This document shows positions 10,865 through 42,259 of a DNA stretch of 64,000 bases, piece after piece. Numbering within the stretch: position 1 is the first letter of the stretch; the number at the start of each line of letters is the position of its first letter. The position numbers were made by a program, and so were the translations under genes. The stretch covers positions 10,054,285 to 10,118,284 of the forward strand of contig OZ038321.1 in assembly GCA_964035795.1 (NCBI GenBank), read 5' to 3'. Below the pieces are notes generated by a model. The model was not told where the DNA came from and did no database searches. It saw only the letters and a list, made by a program, of their open reading frames with translations. Source of the DNA: Pterobdella sp. o SKG-2022. Its lineage: Eukaryota; Annelida; Clitellata; Hirudinida; Piscicolidae.

Positions 10865-13835
10865 GAAAAAAGAAGAAAAATCTGAAAAAGACTGGCCGAA
10901 AGAAAGGGCATCCTTCAAGAAAAACTGCCACAAAGTTAATGAAAGTCCTTTTCGAGTCGGATCTTTAAATCTTGGTTCGATGAGAGATAAGGCTTCTGAA
11001 GTGGTGAAAACCATGTAGAGGAGGAGAGTCGATCTGTGTTGTTTACAAGAGACTCGTTAGAAGATCAATCTTAAACTTATTGCAAGCAGAGACTCTCAAT
11101 ATAAGTATTTTGGTTGTTGGAATGATGAGGGCACTTGTGGTGTAAGAATTCTACTGGCTGAGAAGTGGTGGAAAAAAGTGCTTGAAGTGATTAGAGTCTC
11201 AGATAGAATTATTATCATTCGAATGGTAATTGGATCAGTTGTGTTTGTTTTTGTGAGTGTTTATGCACTTCAAGCTAACCTTAGTGAGAGTGTAAAAGAT
11301 CAATTCTATTATGCGCTTCAATCCACCATAGCCAGAGTTTCATCTTCAGAACAGCTAATTATAAGTCGAGACTGGAATGGCCATATAGGATCACACTCTA
11401 CTGCTTTTGAGGATGTGCATGGTGGACAGAATTTGGGAAAAAGAAACCATGAAGGTGAAAGACTGCTGGAATTTGCTGTTGCCAATGAGCTGGTTGTTGG
11501 TAACTCCTGGTTCAAAAAAAAATTTGAACATCTGGTTACATACCAGTCAGGAGATTGTAAAACCCGAATTGACTACATATTGTATAAGAGAAGTTTTAGA
11601 AAAATGGTCTCTAATGTGAAAGTCATTGTTGGGGAAGAGTGTGCAACACAGCATAGACTGGTGGTCAGTGACTTCAAGGTTTACACTCATGCTCACTCCA
11701 AAAGAAGGTTTGTTCCTCGTACGAAAGTCTGGAAACTAAAAAACTTTAGAAATCAAGTTGAATTTTATAATTTTTTCAATGCATTAGTCCAAGGAAATGA
11801 AACTGGTAAAACTTTGGATGAACGTTGAAAGTACCTGAAAAACAATTTGATTAATGCTACAAAACAGGTTTCTGGAGTCTCTGCAAAACATTGGGGAGAG
11901 GCAGACTTGGTTGTGGAATGACAAGGTGCAACAAGCTGTGTCCCACAAACGCAAATGTTTCAAAGTATGGAAAGCAGGAGGAGACAGAGATGCTTATCAG
12001 GCGGTTAAACGTGCATCCAACCTTGCTGTGCATTTAGCCAAAACTGATGCTGAGAAGATTGCGTTCAAAAAAATCAATCCCAGATCTGTTGAGATATATC
12101 GACTGGCTAAGCAAATGCGGCGAGAGAACCAGGACGTCATTGGGGATAAACCGGTGAAAAATAATAATGGCCAAATGTCCCTGGATGTTGATTCCAAAAA
12201 AGAAGCATGGAGAGAGCATTATATTCACTTTCTCAATGTGGAGTTTTCAAGGAATCCAGGTGGTTTGTCCGAAGTCTATCCCGTGGAAGGTCCCAGCAAA
12301 CCTATCACTACAGCAATGGTTAGAAAGGCCATTAATAAGATGAGGCTTGGGAAAGCAGCGGGTCCTTCAGGTCTTGTTGCTGAGATGCTCAAGGCCGCAG
12401 GTTCAAGTGGTGCTAGTATGATTCGACATCTCATTGAAGACATCATCTTTGAGAACCGTACACCTTCTGAGTGGCAGAAAAGTCACATAGTCAGTGTATA
12501 TTAGGGTAAAGGTGATGCTTTAAACAGGTCTAACTATAGGGGTTTGAAATTAATTGATCAGGTTATAAAGGTTTTGGAGCTCGTAGTGGAAGGTATTATC
12601 AGACAGAGTGGTGATTAATGATATGCAATGTGATTTTTAAGCAAGGTCGGTGTACAACTGATGCCATATTTATCCTCCGTCAGTTACAGGAAAAGCATCT
12701 GGTTGCTGGTAAGCCCCTCTACTTAGCATTCATTGATCTGAAGAAAGCCTTTGACAGAGTGCCACGAGAAGTGATTTGGTGGAGTATGCGTAAATTGTAA
12801 ATTGATGAATGGCTTGTGAGAATTGTACAATCCATGTACAAGGAAGTGAAAAGTAGGGTGAGAGTTGGTGGTGAGTATAGCAACTCGTTTGATGTTCGGG
12901 TAGGTGTCCATCAAGGTTCTGTTCTTAGTCCATTACTTTTTGTTAATGTGCTGGAAGCTTTATTTATGGAGTTACGTACAAGTTGCCCTTGGGAGATCTT
13001 GTATGCTGACGACTTAATGGATGAACTATTAGTGAAGTTGAGAACATGGAGGTCGGATATAGAAAAAGGGGTTGAGGGTGAATATGGGTAAGATAAAGCT
13101 AATAAAAGGCCTTCTAATTTTGGATCTTAATTTTCGATGCCCTCGTTGCCTTGGTTTAGCACGGCCAGTTGATGGGAGATTAGTAAAAGAAGTGATGATT
13201 GGTCATGAAAAACTGGAAGTTGTCCCAGAATTCTGCTATCTTGGAGGTGTGTTATCTGCAGGTAATGGATGTGAGCTTGCTTCAATAACACGTTGTAAGT
13301 GTGCCTTGGCTAAATTTCATTAACTTCTTCCACTCCTTGCTAATCGTCATTTATCATTATTGACCAGAGACCGTGTCTATTCAACCTGTGTCAGAAGAGC
13401 TATGTTGCATGCTGCTGAACCATGGCCCGTAATAGTTCCCACATTGAACCGCCTTAGACGAAATGACCTTGCCATGATTCGCTGGATGTGCAACACCAAA
13501 ACGAATGATAAAGTTTGCTCTCACTCACTCCTTTCAAAACTTGGCATTCGGGATGTTGAGGTAGTTCTTCGTACAAGCAGGATGTTCGGACATGTAGAGG
13601 GTAGCGTGGATTGGATTTCTCAGGTGCGAAAGTTAGATTTAGATACTTGCAAGAAACCTGGTAGACCCGAAAAGAATTGGAACGAGCTCGTATTGAATAA
13701 TAAAAAAAAGCTACACATGGTTTGTACAGATCCACTCGATCGCTCTGAATAGAAAGGCCGACTTCAAGATAGAACTTTCAAAAAGCCCAACCCTTGGTAA
13801 AGGAAAACGGGCTATAAAAATGATTTGATTGATTG
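10865..13835 (+). mobile_element. Near full-length, broken LINE (endonuclease, RT, C-terminal domain)
   Basis: Plus-strand pieces run EN to C-terminus. The endonuclease has SLNLGSMRDK, DLCCLQETR, RVRDWNGH-like SRDWNGHIGSHS (11370), TYQSGDCKTRIDYIL and HRLVVSDFKVYTH. The pre-RT part and fingers are at 11854-12504 (INKMRLGKAAGPSGLVAEML, WQKSHIVSVY). Motif A is FIDLKKAFDRVP (12730), motif B VGVHQGSVLSPLLF (12903), and motif C ILYADDLMDE (13000). The thumb has LEVVPEFCYLGGVLSAGNG. The C-terminus at 13360-13752 has RDRVYSTC and GRPEKNWNELV. At least five stops or frameshifts interrupt it. The 3' end is a (TTGA)n-like tail at 13825. A minus-strand relative lies at 28230-31280. Confidence 0.9.
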
Positions 13836-14690
13836 ATTGTAATGGATGTCTTTGATATGGCTTTGTATTTATTATGATTTTTTTGACTAACCTAAAGTCT
13901 GAAAAAGTTTGCATGCCATTGTATGACCTTGCTGATATTAGTCTCCATTTGTGTTTTTCTGAAATTATTATATAGTCTATTGTGTTATAGATAGGTTTGA
14001 ATTTAGTATCCTGTTTTTCTGCTGCCTTCCTAAGTTATGATATATTTAGCTTTTTGCTTGAAATCAGTGTTTGTTGCAAATAAATTGTATTCTAAAAGAA
14101 CTTGTTTGAGGTAAAATCCATTTGAGTTGATACTTCCTAAGCCATATCTTCCCACAACCTTATCTGTACTACTTCTAAGTTTGGAGTTAAAATCACCAAG
14201 CACAATAAGAGTATGAATTTTTTGTTGAGAGTCAATGGTTGTCTGAGTTGTTCAATGAATTGCAATTCTTCTCTTTCATCTATTGTGGTTCTTGCCTGTG
14301 TTGGGTCATATACTGCCATAATTGCATATTTTTTTTCCTTTATTTTTGCAACGAAACTTAAAATTTCTTCAAATGTTTGCATGAGCTTGCATATTTCTGT
14401 GTCTTTTTTGTGTATTATTCCAAAACCATAATGCCTGTTTGCTGATTTTAAAAGCCTTAGTTTTTTGTTTTCTCTATCGATTGTAATGTCTTCAGTTATT
14501 TTTGTTTTTTGGAGAAAGGGAAGGTTGATTTTATTATTCTCAAAGTCTCCAAAAAGGCTCTCTTATTTGGTTTCTGATGCTAAGCCACGTACATTGAAAG
14601 TTGCAAACGCTGTTGTTTCGCCGGTGCTCTTCTTAATTCTTTTTGTTTTATTGGAATTCATATTTTTTTATTTTTATTTGTTTGAGATTT
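13836..14690 (-). mobile_element. LINE endonuclease, minus strand
   Basis: From about 14660 the minus strand reads AFATFNVRGLASET, LPFLQ.TKITED, HYGFGIIHKKDTEI and KYAIMAVYDPTQARTT (frame 14137-14382), then ILIVLGDFN-equivalent sequence near 14180 and LGSINSNGF-like sequence near 14120. This is the N-terminal AP-type endonuclease of a LINE, with stops and shifts and without its RT. It may belong with the RT type at 7353-10060, but they are not joined here. Confidence 0.75.
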
Positions 14691-14759
14691 TCCGTTAAGA
14701 TAGGATATCAACCTTTCAGTAAAATGAATTTGATAAAAAATTCAGATCGACGAAACCAA

Positions 14760-14950
14760 AAAAATATAATGTAACGCGGTATTTCTAAAGGGCTTTTTCT
14801 TACTGCTCAAAGCGCTTACTACAAATTTAATTTAGCGAAAACACACTTTGGAACAGTGTGCTAATTGTCGGCCTACGCGGTATCGAACCCGATAACTTTA
14901 GATAATAAGTCTATTGCTCAACCATTGAGATATAGGGGCCAACGAATGCA
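14760..14950 (-). mobile_element. tRNA-derived SINE, copy 2
   Basis: The tRNA-like part is the minus strand of 14867-14943. GTTGGCC pairs with GGCCGAC. The D arm TATCTCAATGGTTGAGC is kept, and GGTTCGATAC is the B box. The anticodon stem has a mismatch and the T stem is weak. The downstream body (AATTAGCAC, GTGTGTTTTCGCTAAA, TTTGTAGTAAGCGC) matches copy 1 and extends to about 14780. Confidence 0.75.
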
Positions 14951-15580
14951 TTGTAATTTAACGTAATTCAATAGGGTAAAATAAGTTTTTTAAAAAAAAA
15001 TTTTGAAAACTTTAAAATTAAATACAAGAACTTTTTCCTGAATTATTTTTGAACTTTGAAAATTTTTGTTGCAGATAAATTTCAATGTTACAATTTTTCA
15101 GATTATTTTCGGTATATTTTCAAATGTTCAAAACTTTTCCAAAGCCACAGATTTTGAATGAGTGCTTTCCAGGTTTTTGTTCAAAAAAACAAAATTTTAT
15201 TTTTAAGATTTTTTCAAACTTTTTTTCATTGAAACTCTTTTTGAATTTAGTAGAAAGGTCTATAAAACGATAACACCAGTTGAATTATATGGACAGTAAA
15301 ACGTTGATTTCCTTGCTCCTATTGTTGTTATTATTATTATTAATATTATTATTATTAATGTTATTATTATTGATTTGGAATAACTTCATAAAAGAAGCAA
15401 TTGTTTTTTACTAAAACTTTCAACAATTTTAATTTTGTCATGAAGCGTTTAATATTAGTGTCTATTTATTTGTGGTTTCAAAAAGTAATTGTTGGTAATT
15501 TTATCTAGTGTGTCAATTATGTTTCAAAAATTAATATAAACAAAAGTAAAAACTTGGAAAGTTAATTTCGGATGGAGACA
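14951..15580. other. AT-rich non-coding DNA with an (ATT)n tract
   Basis: Oligo-T and oligo-A tracts dominate. An imperfect trinucleotide tract of TTA/ATT units lies at about 15320-15372. The small frame at 15085-15273 is Phe/Lys-rich low-complexity sequence and is not a supported gene. Confidence 0.5.
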
Positions 15581-15734
15581 TCAGTATAGGGCACACACCA
15601 GCAATAAATCCTTGTCGCTCTCAATACACTTGACTGAGCACGCCAACGTCTTCACACCATCCTGCATTGTTGCCGATAAGAACTTGCAGCTCATTTGTTT
15701 TTCAATTTTTCCATTTAGAATCTTTATTTTTTGA

Positions 15735-15934
15735 NNNNNNNNNNNNNNNNNNNNNNNNNNNNNNNNNNNNNNNNNNNNNNNNNNNNNNNNNNNNNNNNNN
15801 NNNNNNNNNNNNNNNNNNNNNNNNNNNNNNNNNNNNNNNNNNNNNNNNNNNNNNNNNNNNNNNNNNNNNNNNNNNNNNNNNNNNNNNNNNNNNNNNNNNN
15901 NNNNNNNNNNNNNNNNNNNNNNNNNNNNNNNNNN
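15735..15934. other. Assembly gap, 200 N
   Basis: Exactly 200 unknown bases. The left flank (15590-15734) holds an unassigned minus frame of about 45 residues; the right flank is an oligo-A run leading into a LINE fragment. The uniform length suggests a placeholder rather than a measured gap. Confidence 0.98.
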
Positions 15935-16182
15935 TTTAAATTTCACTAAGAAAAAAAAACGCTTCCACAAGAATTTAAAGACGCTACCATTGTGCACATA
16001 TACAAGAGAAAAGGAAACAAAAGATCATGCGACAACCATGGAGGTATTTCTCTTCTTTCAATTGCAGAAAAGATCTTGGCTCGTGTTCTGTTGAACTGAA
16101 GTACCTCGAGCAGGGTCACCTATCTGAGAGTCAATGCGGATTCCAAGCCGGTCGAGGAACAATTGACATGATTTTTCCAGCT
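15935..16182 (+). mobile_element. LINE RT fragment (fingers only)
   Basis: The plus strand reads LPQEFKDATIVHIYKRKGNK, ISLLSIAEKILARVLLN, then after a shift ESQCGFQAGRGTIDMIF. This is the segment from fingers to just before motif A of a LINE reverse transcriptase. It stops at about 16182, where an opposite-strand RT begins. Confidence 0.8.
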
Positions 16183-17870
16183 CGTTAACTTCAAGAAAAA
16201 TGTATGGAACAAGAACAAGATAGTCGTCGGCATAAATAAGCTCGTAGGTGTCTGCTTGATAGGTGAGACGTATCTTCTTCATACAAGCCTCCAGATACAC
16301 TGTGAACAGAACTGGGTTTAAAGCATCACCTTGGGGACATACTATGTTTGTGTTGAAGTTTTCGCCGGAGATTTTATTATATTGGATGGGTAGGGTTGTG
16401 TGTGAGAAGGAATTTTATTATTTGAAGTTCTGAGGTTGGGATAATGTTATTAAGAATTTCTATTAGTTTTTTCCTATTTATGGTATCAAATGCCGATGAG
16501 AGGTCAATGCTGGTTATTCGCATCTTGCTTCCAGACTTCATTTTCTCTTCTATGGCCATTTTGTGAGCCCATAAGATGTCTTTAGTTGATCTGTTTGGTC
16601 TATATGCTGCTTGAGTGTTGGAAAGATATTTTTCAATGTAGAGTCTGATTCTATGAAGTACTATTAGTGATAAGAGTTTTCTTGTTGTTTTTAGGAGGAT
16701 AACAGGTCTTGTGTTAGTTGGGCAGTTGACATTGTTTTTTTGGTATTGGCATAAAGATGCCAGGGTTGAAAGTTGGTTGTGAAAAATTTTCGATTTGAAG
16801 TTGTGTATTCAATGACATTGTGAGTTTTTGCATCATTTTTTTTTCAAGGAATTTGAATTCTTCACTGAAAGTGTTACCATATCCTGGACTCCTGTTAGTT
16901 TTGAGCTTTTTGATGGCATTTTCTACTTCAAAAATGTTTATTTCTGTTATGGTGCTGTTGTGATTTTGTTGAATGTTATGATTTTCTGTTGCAAATTTTT
17001 TTTTTTAGTGTTGCATCAGATCTTTCATTTGAAGTGAATTAACATGTTTCATGCATATGGGGTTGTTGATCCGGAAGGTTAAATATTTTTATAATCTGTT
17101 TCTTCTATTTTCCTTTTTTTTAGTTCTAATAACTTTTTTTGTATTTTAATTTTTAGGTTTTTTATTTTGTTTCCGGTTTGATGTTTTTGAAAGCCTGCCT
17201 AGTTTTTTCTTCCAATAATGTAGGATCTAGTGTAACAAAACCATTTCGTTTATCTTGGGTTGTTATGGCCAACTTTCCATTTTTGATCTCTTTTTAGGTA
17301 CTCTAAACGTTTCCTTTCTGTGTTGTTAAGGTTATTTTTTATTTTTTTCTTTTTATTTAATGTATTATGAAGGACATTTAAGATATTTTGTCTGAGTTTT
17401 TCCTCATTTTCTGGCAAACCTGCGTGTTTTGAGTTTTGTGCAGCTTTTTCTGTTTCCAAGATTATGTCCATATATGGTATTGTTTTAGGAGATAGAGAAA
17501 ATTTTTGACCATTACTCAGTAAAGCTAATGCATGGAGTGGAAGTGGTGTTGTTTGTAGTTGTAAAACTGGGGTGTTTATTGTAGAATTTTTTTTAGTAGT
17601 TGTTTTTTCTTTTTTTGTAAGTAACTCAAATTTATTTTTTAGTTTCAATTTATGCTTCATAAATTCTCTTTCATAGCTGATTTTTAGAATTTTGGTTACA
17701 TTTTCGAAATCTGTTTTTAATTTGTCTTTAGGAATTCTTTTTTGATTATTTAAATTGTTAATTAAGACGTAGAAATTTTTTTCTTCATTTCGGTAGCATT
17801 CTAGTCTGTATTTTTTTTTACAATACTTTGTGATTTTTGAGTCTTTAGAGGGCATTTGTTGAGCAAAAAC
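16183..17870 (-). mobile_element. Decayed LINE, minus strand (N-terminal region to RT palm)
   Basis: Minus-strand order: an N-terminal region in the frame 17250-17855 (201 aa; Lys-rich, then LSLSPKTIPYMDIILETEKA, ERKRLEYLKRDQKWKVGHNN); an RT entry with NAIKKLK.NRSPGY in broken frames near 16900; then SLDLSSAFDTI-type motif A in 16377-16559 (ITSIDLSSAFDTINRKKLIE) and motif C ELIYADDYLVLV at 16210-16240. It is the same RT type as 7353-10060 but with a longer N-terminal part. Many stops make it a pseudogene. Confidence 0.75.
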
Positions 17871-18039
17871 TTTGAAATGATTTTGTGAGAAAAAAATCTT
17901 TTTATGAAAATTATTCTGTTTTTCAGAGAAGCGTGATTAAGTTGAAGTTTTTTGAGAGTTTGAAGATGTTTGTAAAAACCAGCCTCATACTGGCTCCTAA
18001 TGTATTTTTTAGAGACATCGTAAGTAGCTTGTGTTTTAT

Positions 18040-18075
18040 AATTTATTATTATTATTATCATTATTATTATTATAA
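18040..18075. repeat. (ATT)n microsatellite
   Basis: Tandem ATT units with single-base interruptions, immediately before the start of a LINE 5' region. Confidence 0.85.
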
Positions 18076-19571
18076 CGAGTTAGTGTCAGAGCTATGCCTT
18101 TGGAAACTTATGTTCCTGGTAGGACCTCCCAAGGCGGACAGGTCTGACACCAGCGGTGAAAGTTCGCGACTTGGCTTACATAGGACAATGGTGAAGACTA
18201 ATCCATTCGGGAGGCAAGAATGGTTTCTGCTTCAAGTGCTGGTCATCAACACACCGATGTTCCAGCTTCTGTCGCTCGTTTGTCTAGCAGATGAACTAAC
18301 TCATGGTCAATGGTAGGTGAACACCAGTCATCTCAAGCATGACACTGCGCCTGTGATGGCCGTAGCGAAACATCACAGTAATACAAGCTACTAGTAAACA
18401 TAGATAATTTTTCAAACAACACAACGGTTAAAGCGCGTGACTATCGACCCTTAGGTAGGAAGAGTGTTAGCCCAAAAACTACCGATGATGAATTTGGTTT
18501 AAATCCAAATGGAAGACCAAATTCTGATCTCCCGCCCAACAAAGGGATTTTCCGTCTCAAACAAAGCTACAGAATAGAAACAATAAACTGTCGCTCCCTC
18601 AACTCAGAGTTTGCCTTAGGTGAACTCAACCTCCATATCAACCAACACAAACTTCAAGCAGTCTGCATCCAAGAACACCGCCATCTTTACAATCACAGTG
18701 ATCCGGATATCATAAGCCATGATATTGGCCACAGTATTTTGTTCACGGCATCGGCATGCAAGATCACCAACAATGCCATTGTGGGAAGTGTTGGAATCAC
18801 AGTGCGCAAACAGATATTGCGATTGTTAACTAACATCAAAAAAGTTGACAATCGGATTCTTATCGTTTCCTTCAAAGGCAACTCTGAAACTGTTCTTGTG
18901 TCTTGTTATTCTCCCCATAACCTTGTCCCACTAGAAAAAGTAAAAAGGTTTAGCGAACAGCTAGGCAACCTGATTTCTACCATACCTTCCCACGACAACT
19001 TGATTATCGGGGCGATTCAATGCTCAAATTTCCGGCAAATTTTCATATTATAGCGTCGCGAACCGAAATGGTGAACTCCTTAAAAATCTCCTCCAACAAC
19101 ACAATCTTTTGGTCGGTAACATGCTTTTTCAAAAACCTAACCAAAAATTATGGACATGGAGACATCCCGCTGGACACCTGGCTCAAATTGACTATATTCA
19201 TTTCAAAAAACGCTAGAGAAACTGTTTTAATGACTGCCAAGCCCATACTTCTTCTGCTACTATTGGTGGTGATCACAACATACTAACAGCAAAGGTCAGA
19301 TTGAGTCTTCGTGCTCCAAAATCATCAACAAGGAAATTCTTCTACTGGCAGACGCTGTGCCATGACAAGGGTCTGACTACTACCATAAACGATTTGATTT
19401 CTTCAACATTTAACGCCTTACCAATAGATCTAGACTTACACATATTTTGTATCTATATGTAACGATGTTGGAAAAAAGAAACTACCGAGTCATCCAAAAC
19501 TAACCTCCCCTACCATTAAGCACCATGATATGGATCTACCCCGATTAAACACCAAAAAAGCTTCAATCCCA
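18076..19571 (+). mobile_element. LINE 5' UTR and endonuclease domain
   Basis: A GC-richer 5' region (18076-18480) is also found inverted at 35990-36292 and in part at 57235-57385, which defines a repeated family. The endonuclease follows: YRIETINCRSLNSE (18575), LQAVCIQEHRHL, then the frame 18739-19053 (NRILIVSFKGNSETVLVSCY), a GAIQ where GDFN is expected near 19012, and KLWTWRHPAGHLAQIDYIHF (about 19150-19205 in another frame). The catalytic region is therefore damaged and frameshifted. No RT follows here. Confidence 0.8.
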
Positions 19572-19841
19572 CAGGTTCAACTTCACCAAAATACCCAACG
19601 CTAGACATATGACCGCCTTGAAGACGCTAGACTTAATAAAACGCTCTCAGAATTTGAAAAGAAATCACGGAGAAATTCAAAGAACGCCTGGAATCTAATA
19701 AAGGAATTGTCAAGAAAGAAAAAATCTGTCACTTTTATCCAAATTCTGAAAGCGTTTTATTAAGTCTAGCGTCTTTAAGGCGGTCATGTCTGGCGTTGGG
19801 TATTTTGGTGAAGTTGAGCCCGTTGGATTGGACCAACTATC
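19572..19841. repeat. Inverted duplication (fold-back) inside LINE sequence
   Basis: About 90 bases at 19572-19665 recur as an inverted copy at about 19745-19841 with roughly 90% identity by eye. Shared words include TTCACCAAAATACCCAACG and GACTTAATAAAACGCT. The roughly 75-base loop (19666-19744) continues the LINE sequence of the left arm. The right arm then joins a different, CR1-like endonuclease fragment. Confidence 0.8.
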
Positions 19842-20480
19842 CACTTTTTTAAACAATATTTTATTTTTAAATATTCTTTACATAGTTGTAGGTGATTTAA
19901 ATTACTCTCAAATATCCAACTATAAAGCCCACTTCTCAGCTACTTTCAGATCACAGTTTGGTTCAACACATCAACTTCCCCACACAGGCAACACCCTTGA
20001 CTTTATAATTATTCTTTCAAATTCTAACTTTATCAAAAATATTAAGTTAACACTATTATATTTTGACCATGCACTTATTTTTTGCACCCTTAACTTAAAA
20101 ATATCACTCAACACCAATAATTTTTGCCAGACGATTCAAATTTAACTACACACTCCTCGAAAAGATCTCTTGACACTTAGCAATGATCTAAGATGCTTAG
20201 AAACCACTGACATCGACACGTTTATTCATTACCTCAATAAATCGTTCACGTACCTTCGTGACAAAAGCGCTCCGCTTCGCTCCTTCAAACTCAGAGTTAG
20301 CTGGGCGTATCACTTCGCAATATCTTACAAAGCCCACTTTGCAAATCTTTAACTTTGGAAGATAGAATGAGCATTCTCTGACCGATTATTTAGATCGTTT
20401 GCAAAAGCTTAAGTAAGACGCCTCATTTAATTGTCACGTACCAACTTCTTGCGTACACAGCCGAAAGGCTGCTCTTAAAA
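19842..20480 (+). mobile_element. CR1-like LINE endonuclease fragment
   Basis: The frame at 19786-20145 reads LSTFLNNILFL, YIVVGDLNYSQIS (equivalent of GDFN), then HQLPHTGNTLDFIIILSNSN and DHALIFCTLN (equivalent of SDH). This is the second half of a CR1 or L2-type endonuclease. The following frame 20170-20352 (IDTFIHYLNKSFTYLRDK, SAPLRSFKLR) is the usual inter-domain segment of such elements. Stops break it and no RT is attached. Confidence 0.7.
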
Positions 20481-21245
20481 TCTAAAAAAAAACTTGGATT
20501 ATTGTCAACTCCATTCTCCATAAACAAACTTCCAAACCATCTATTCAACATTTTATTTTTGCACTTTTTACATAAATTACGTTATATTGAAAAGCTAACA
20601 ACGAATATTTGGAATTCCCCTAAACTTTCTGGAACATTGCCTTTCGCAGAGCTTCATATATCTGTTCAGTTTGTTCTAATATACGTAGTCTCTAAAATCA
20701 GAAAAGAAATTTAGTTTAGGTACAATAAGGGCTGAAAGAGATATCAAAATATTATAATTTCATTATAAAATAATAGGAAAAGGTTAGACAATTAGCGAAG
20801 TGTCAACGAGAATTTCAAAAAATCAAACGTATAAGCATTAGTAATGTCTCAAAAGCCATTTCGTGTCTTTGTGTTATGGTTTTTAGTGGTATATCATTAT
20901 TTATAGAGTTTATATAAAAAATTAGATAATTATTTTAAAGAATTATTCATTTTTCAATATATGAAATTTTTATTGGAATTGATGATATTGATAAAAAATA
21001 TTAATTCATTGTCCAAAATAGTTTTTAAAATTTTTATGATTTTTGATTTTGAAGTACACAAGAGATCAAAATTTGCATAAATTCGGGCTAAGGGAGTTGG
21101 GAATCATTTTAAAAAAATTTTTTTCACTAAACATTTTTAAGTTTTGATGGAAATTTTTTGATAATTTTAATCTGAATTGAATATGAAAATTTGTCAAAAA
21201 CAAATCAAAGTGAAAAAATGTCAATGAACATAACGGTAAATGTAA
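20481..21245. other. AT-rich non-coding DNA downstream of CFAP53
   Basis: No gene is recognised. Because CFAP53 reads right to left and stops at 21246, part of this is presumably its 3' UTR. TTTATT (AATAAA on the minus strand) occurs near 20968 but I cannot place a cleavage site. Confidence 0.4.
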
Positions 21246-41458
<20,213 letters not shown>

Positions 41459-41639
41459 GTTTGTTGCTAAATTTGAATACCAAATAGTAATACATTTTTG
41501 CAGTGCTTACCATGTTTTACTAATTATTACTTCAACAAATAATTAATAAATTAACAAAAAATAATGTATTCAAGTTCATAAAAGAAAAAAATGAACTTTA
41601 AAAAAATTTTCTTTATTTTATCACATTTTAAAGGATTTT

Positions 41640-42050
41640 TATTTTATTTTTTTTAATGTGAGGTTCAACGTTATGCAATAGTTCTTCAGTTTTCTCGATA
41701 GAGCCAGAGTATAGAACAATGGTTGGCAGACTGCTAGGTATGACCATGCTTGGTTTGACTCTATGTTGAGAGCTTGAAACCGTTTTAAAATAATATTCTG
41801 AAGTTTATGAAGATCTTTTTTTTAAATCAAAACTGCATTTTTTGTCGCCGCCGTCGCACGACAGGTCCAGATATCTGATCGAATTAAAGAAACTTTTATA
41901 TCACGTTTCAGAACATCTTTGTATCTAAAATGTGATTTTCTTTTAGCACATTGTGAAGTGGAAAATGAGAGATGCGGTGATTTGGCATGCGGTTCAAAAG
42001 TCGAGCATAAACGATAAATCTTTGGCAAGCAAGAGATAAAAACTGAGCTA
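41640..42050 (-). mobile_element. LINE C-terminal fragment upstream of CFAP53
   Basis: Two minus frames combine to RMPNHRISHFPLHN and then AKRKSHFRYKDVLKRDIKVS, IRSDIWTCRATAA, the usual post-RT segment (RYKDVxKRD...W...A). It lies 180-590 bp upstream of the CFAP53 start, so it may sit in or near that promoter. No finger domain follows. Confidence 0.65.
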
Positions 42051-42259
42051 GTAAACTCAGTTTTTTATTTTGTTTTTTTTGGGTTTTTTTCTAAAAAAAA
42101 ATTTCAAGCATATTTTATGAAAATCACTTAGTCTATCTTTCTGTAGTGTAGGCTATATAAGCGGGGGCTTTGGCTTCTGGAAGGTTCAACCATGCTCAAA
42201 AGGTTTGAAGAGTAGAGTTTAGATATAGGGTGCATTTTGGCTCTCCAGGTTGCGGTTCA

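Noticed and set aside
41500..41512. Extra CFAP53 5' exon ending at ATG-GTAAGC on the minus strand
   Set aside because: The donor is good, but the only nearby acceptor would give an intron of about 44 bp and an early stop, so it was left out of the model.
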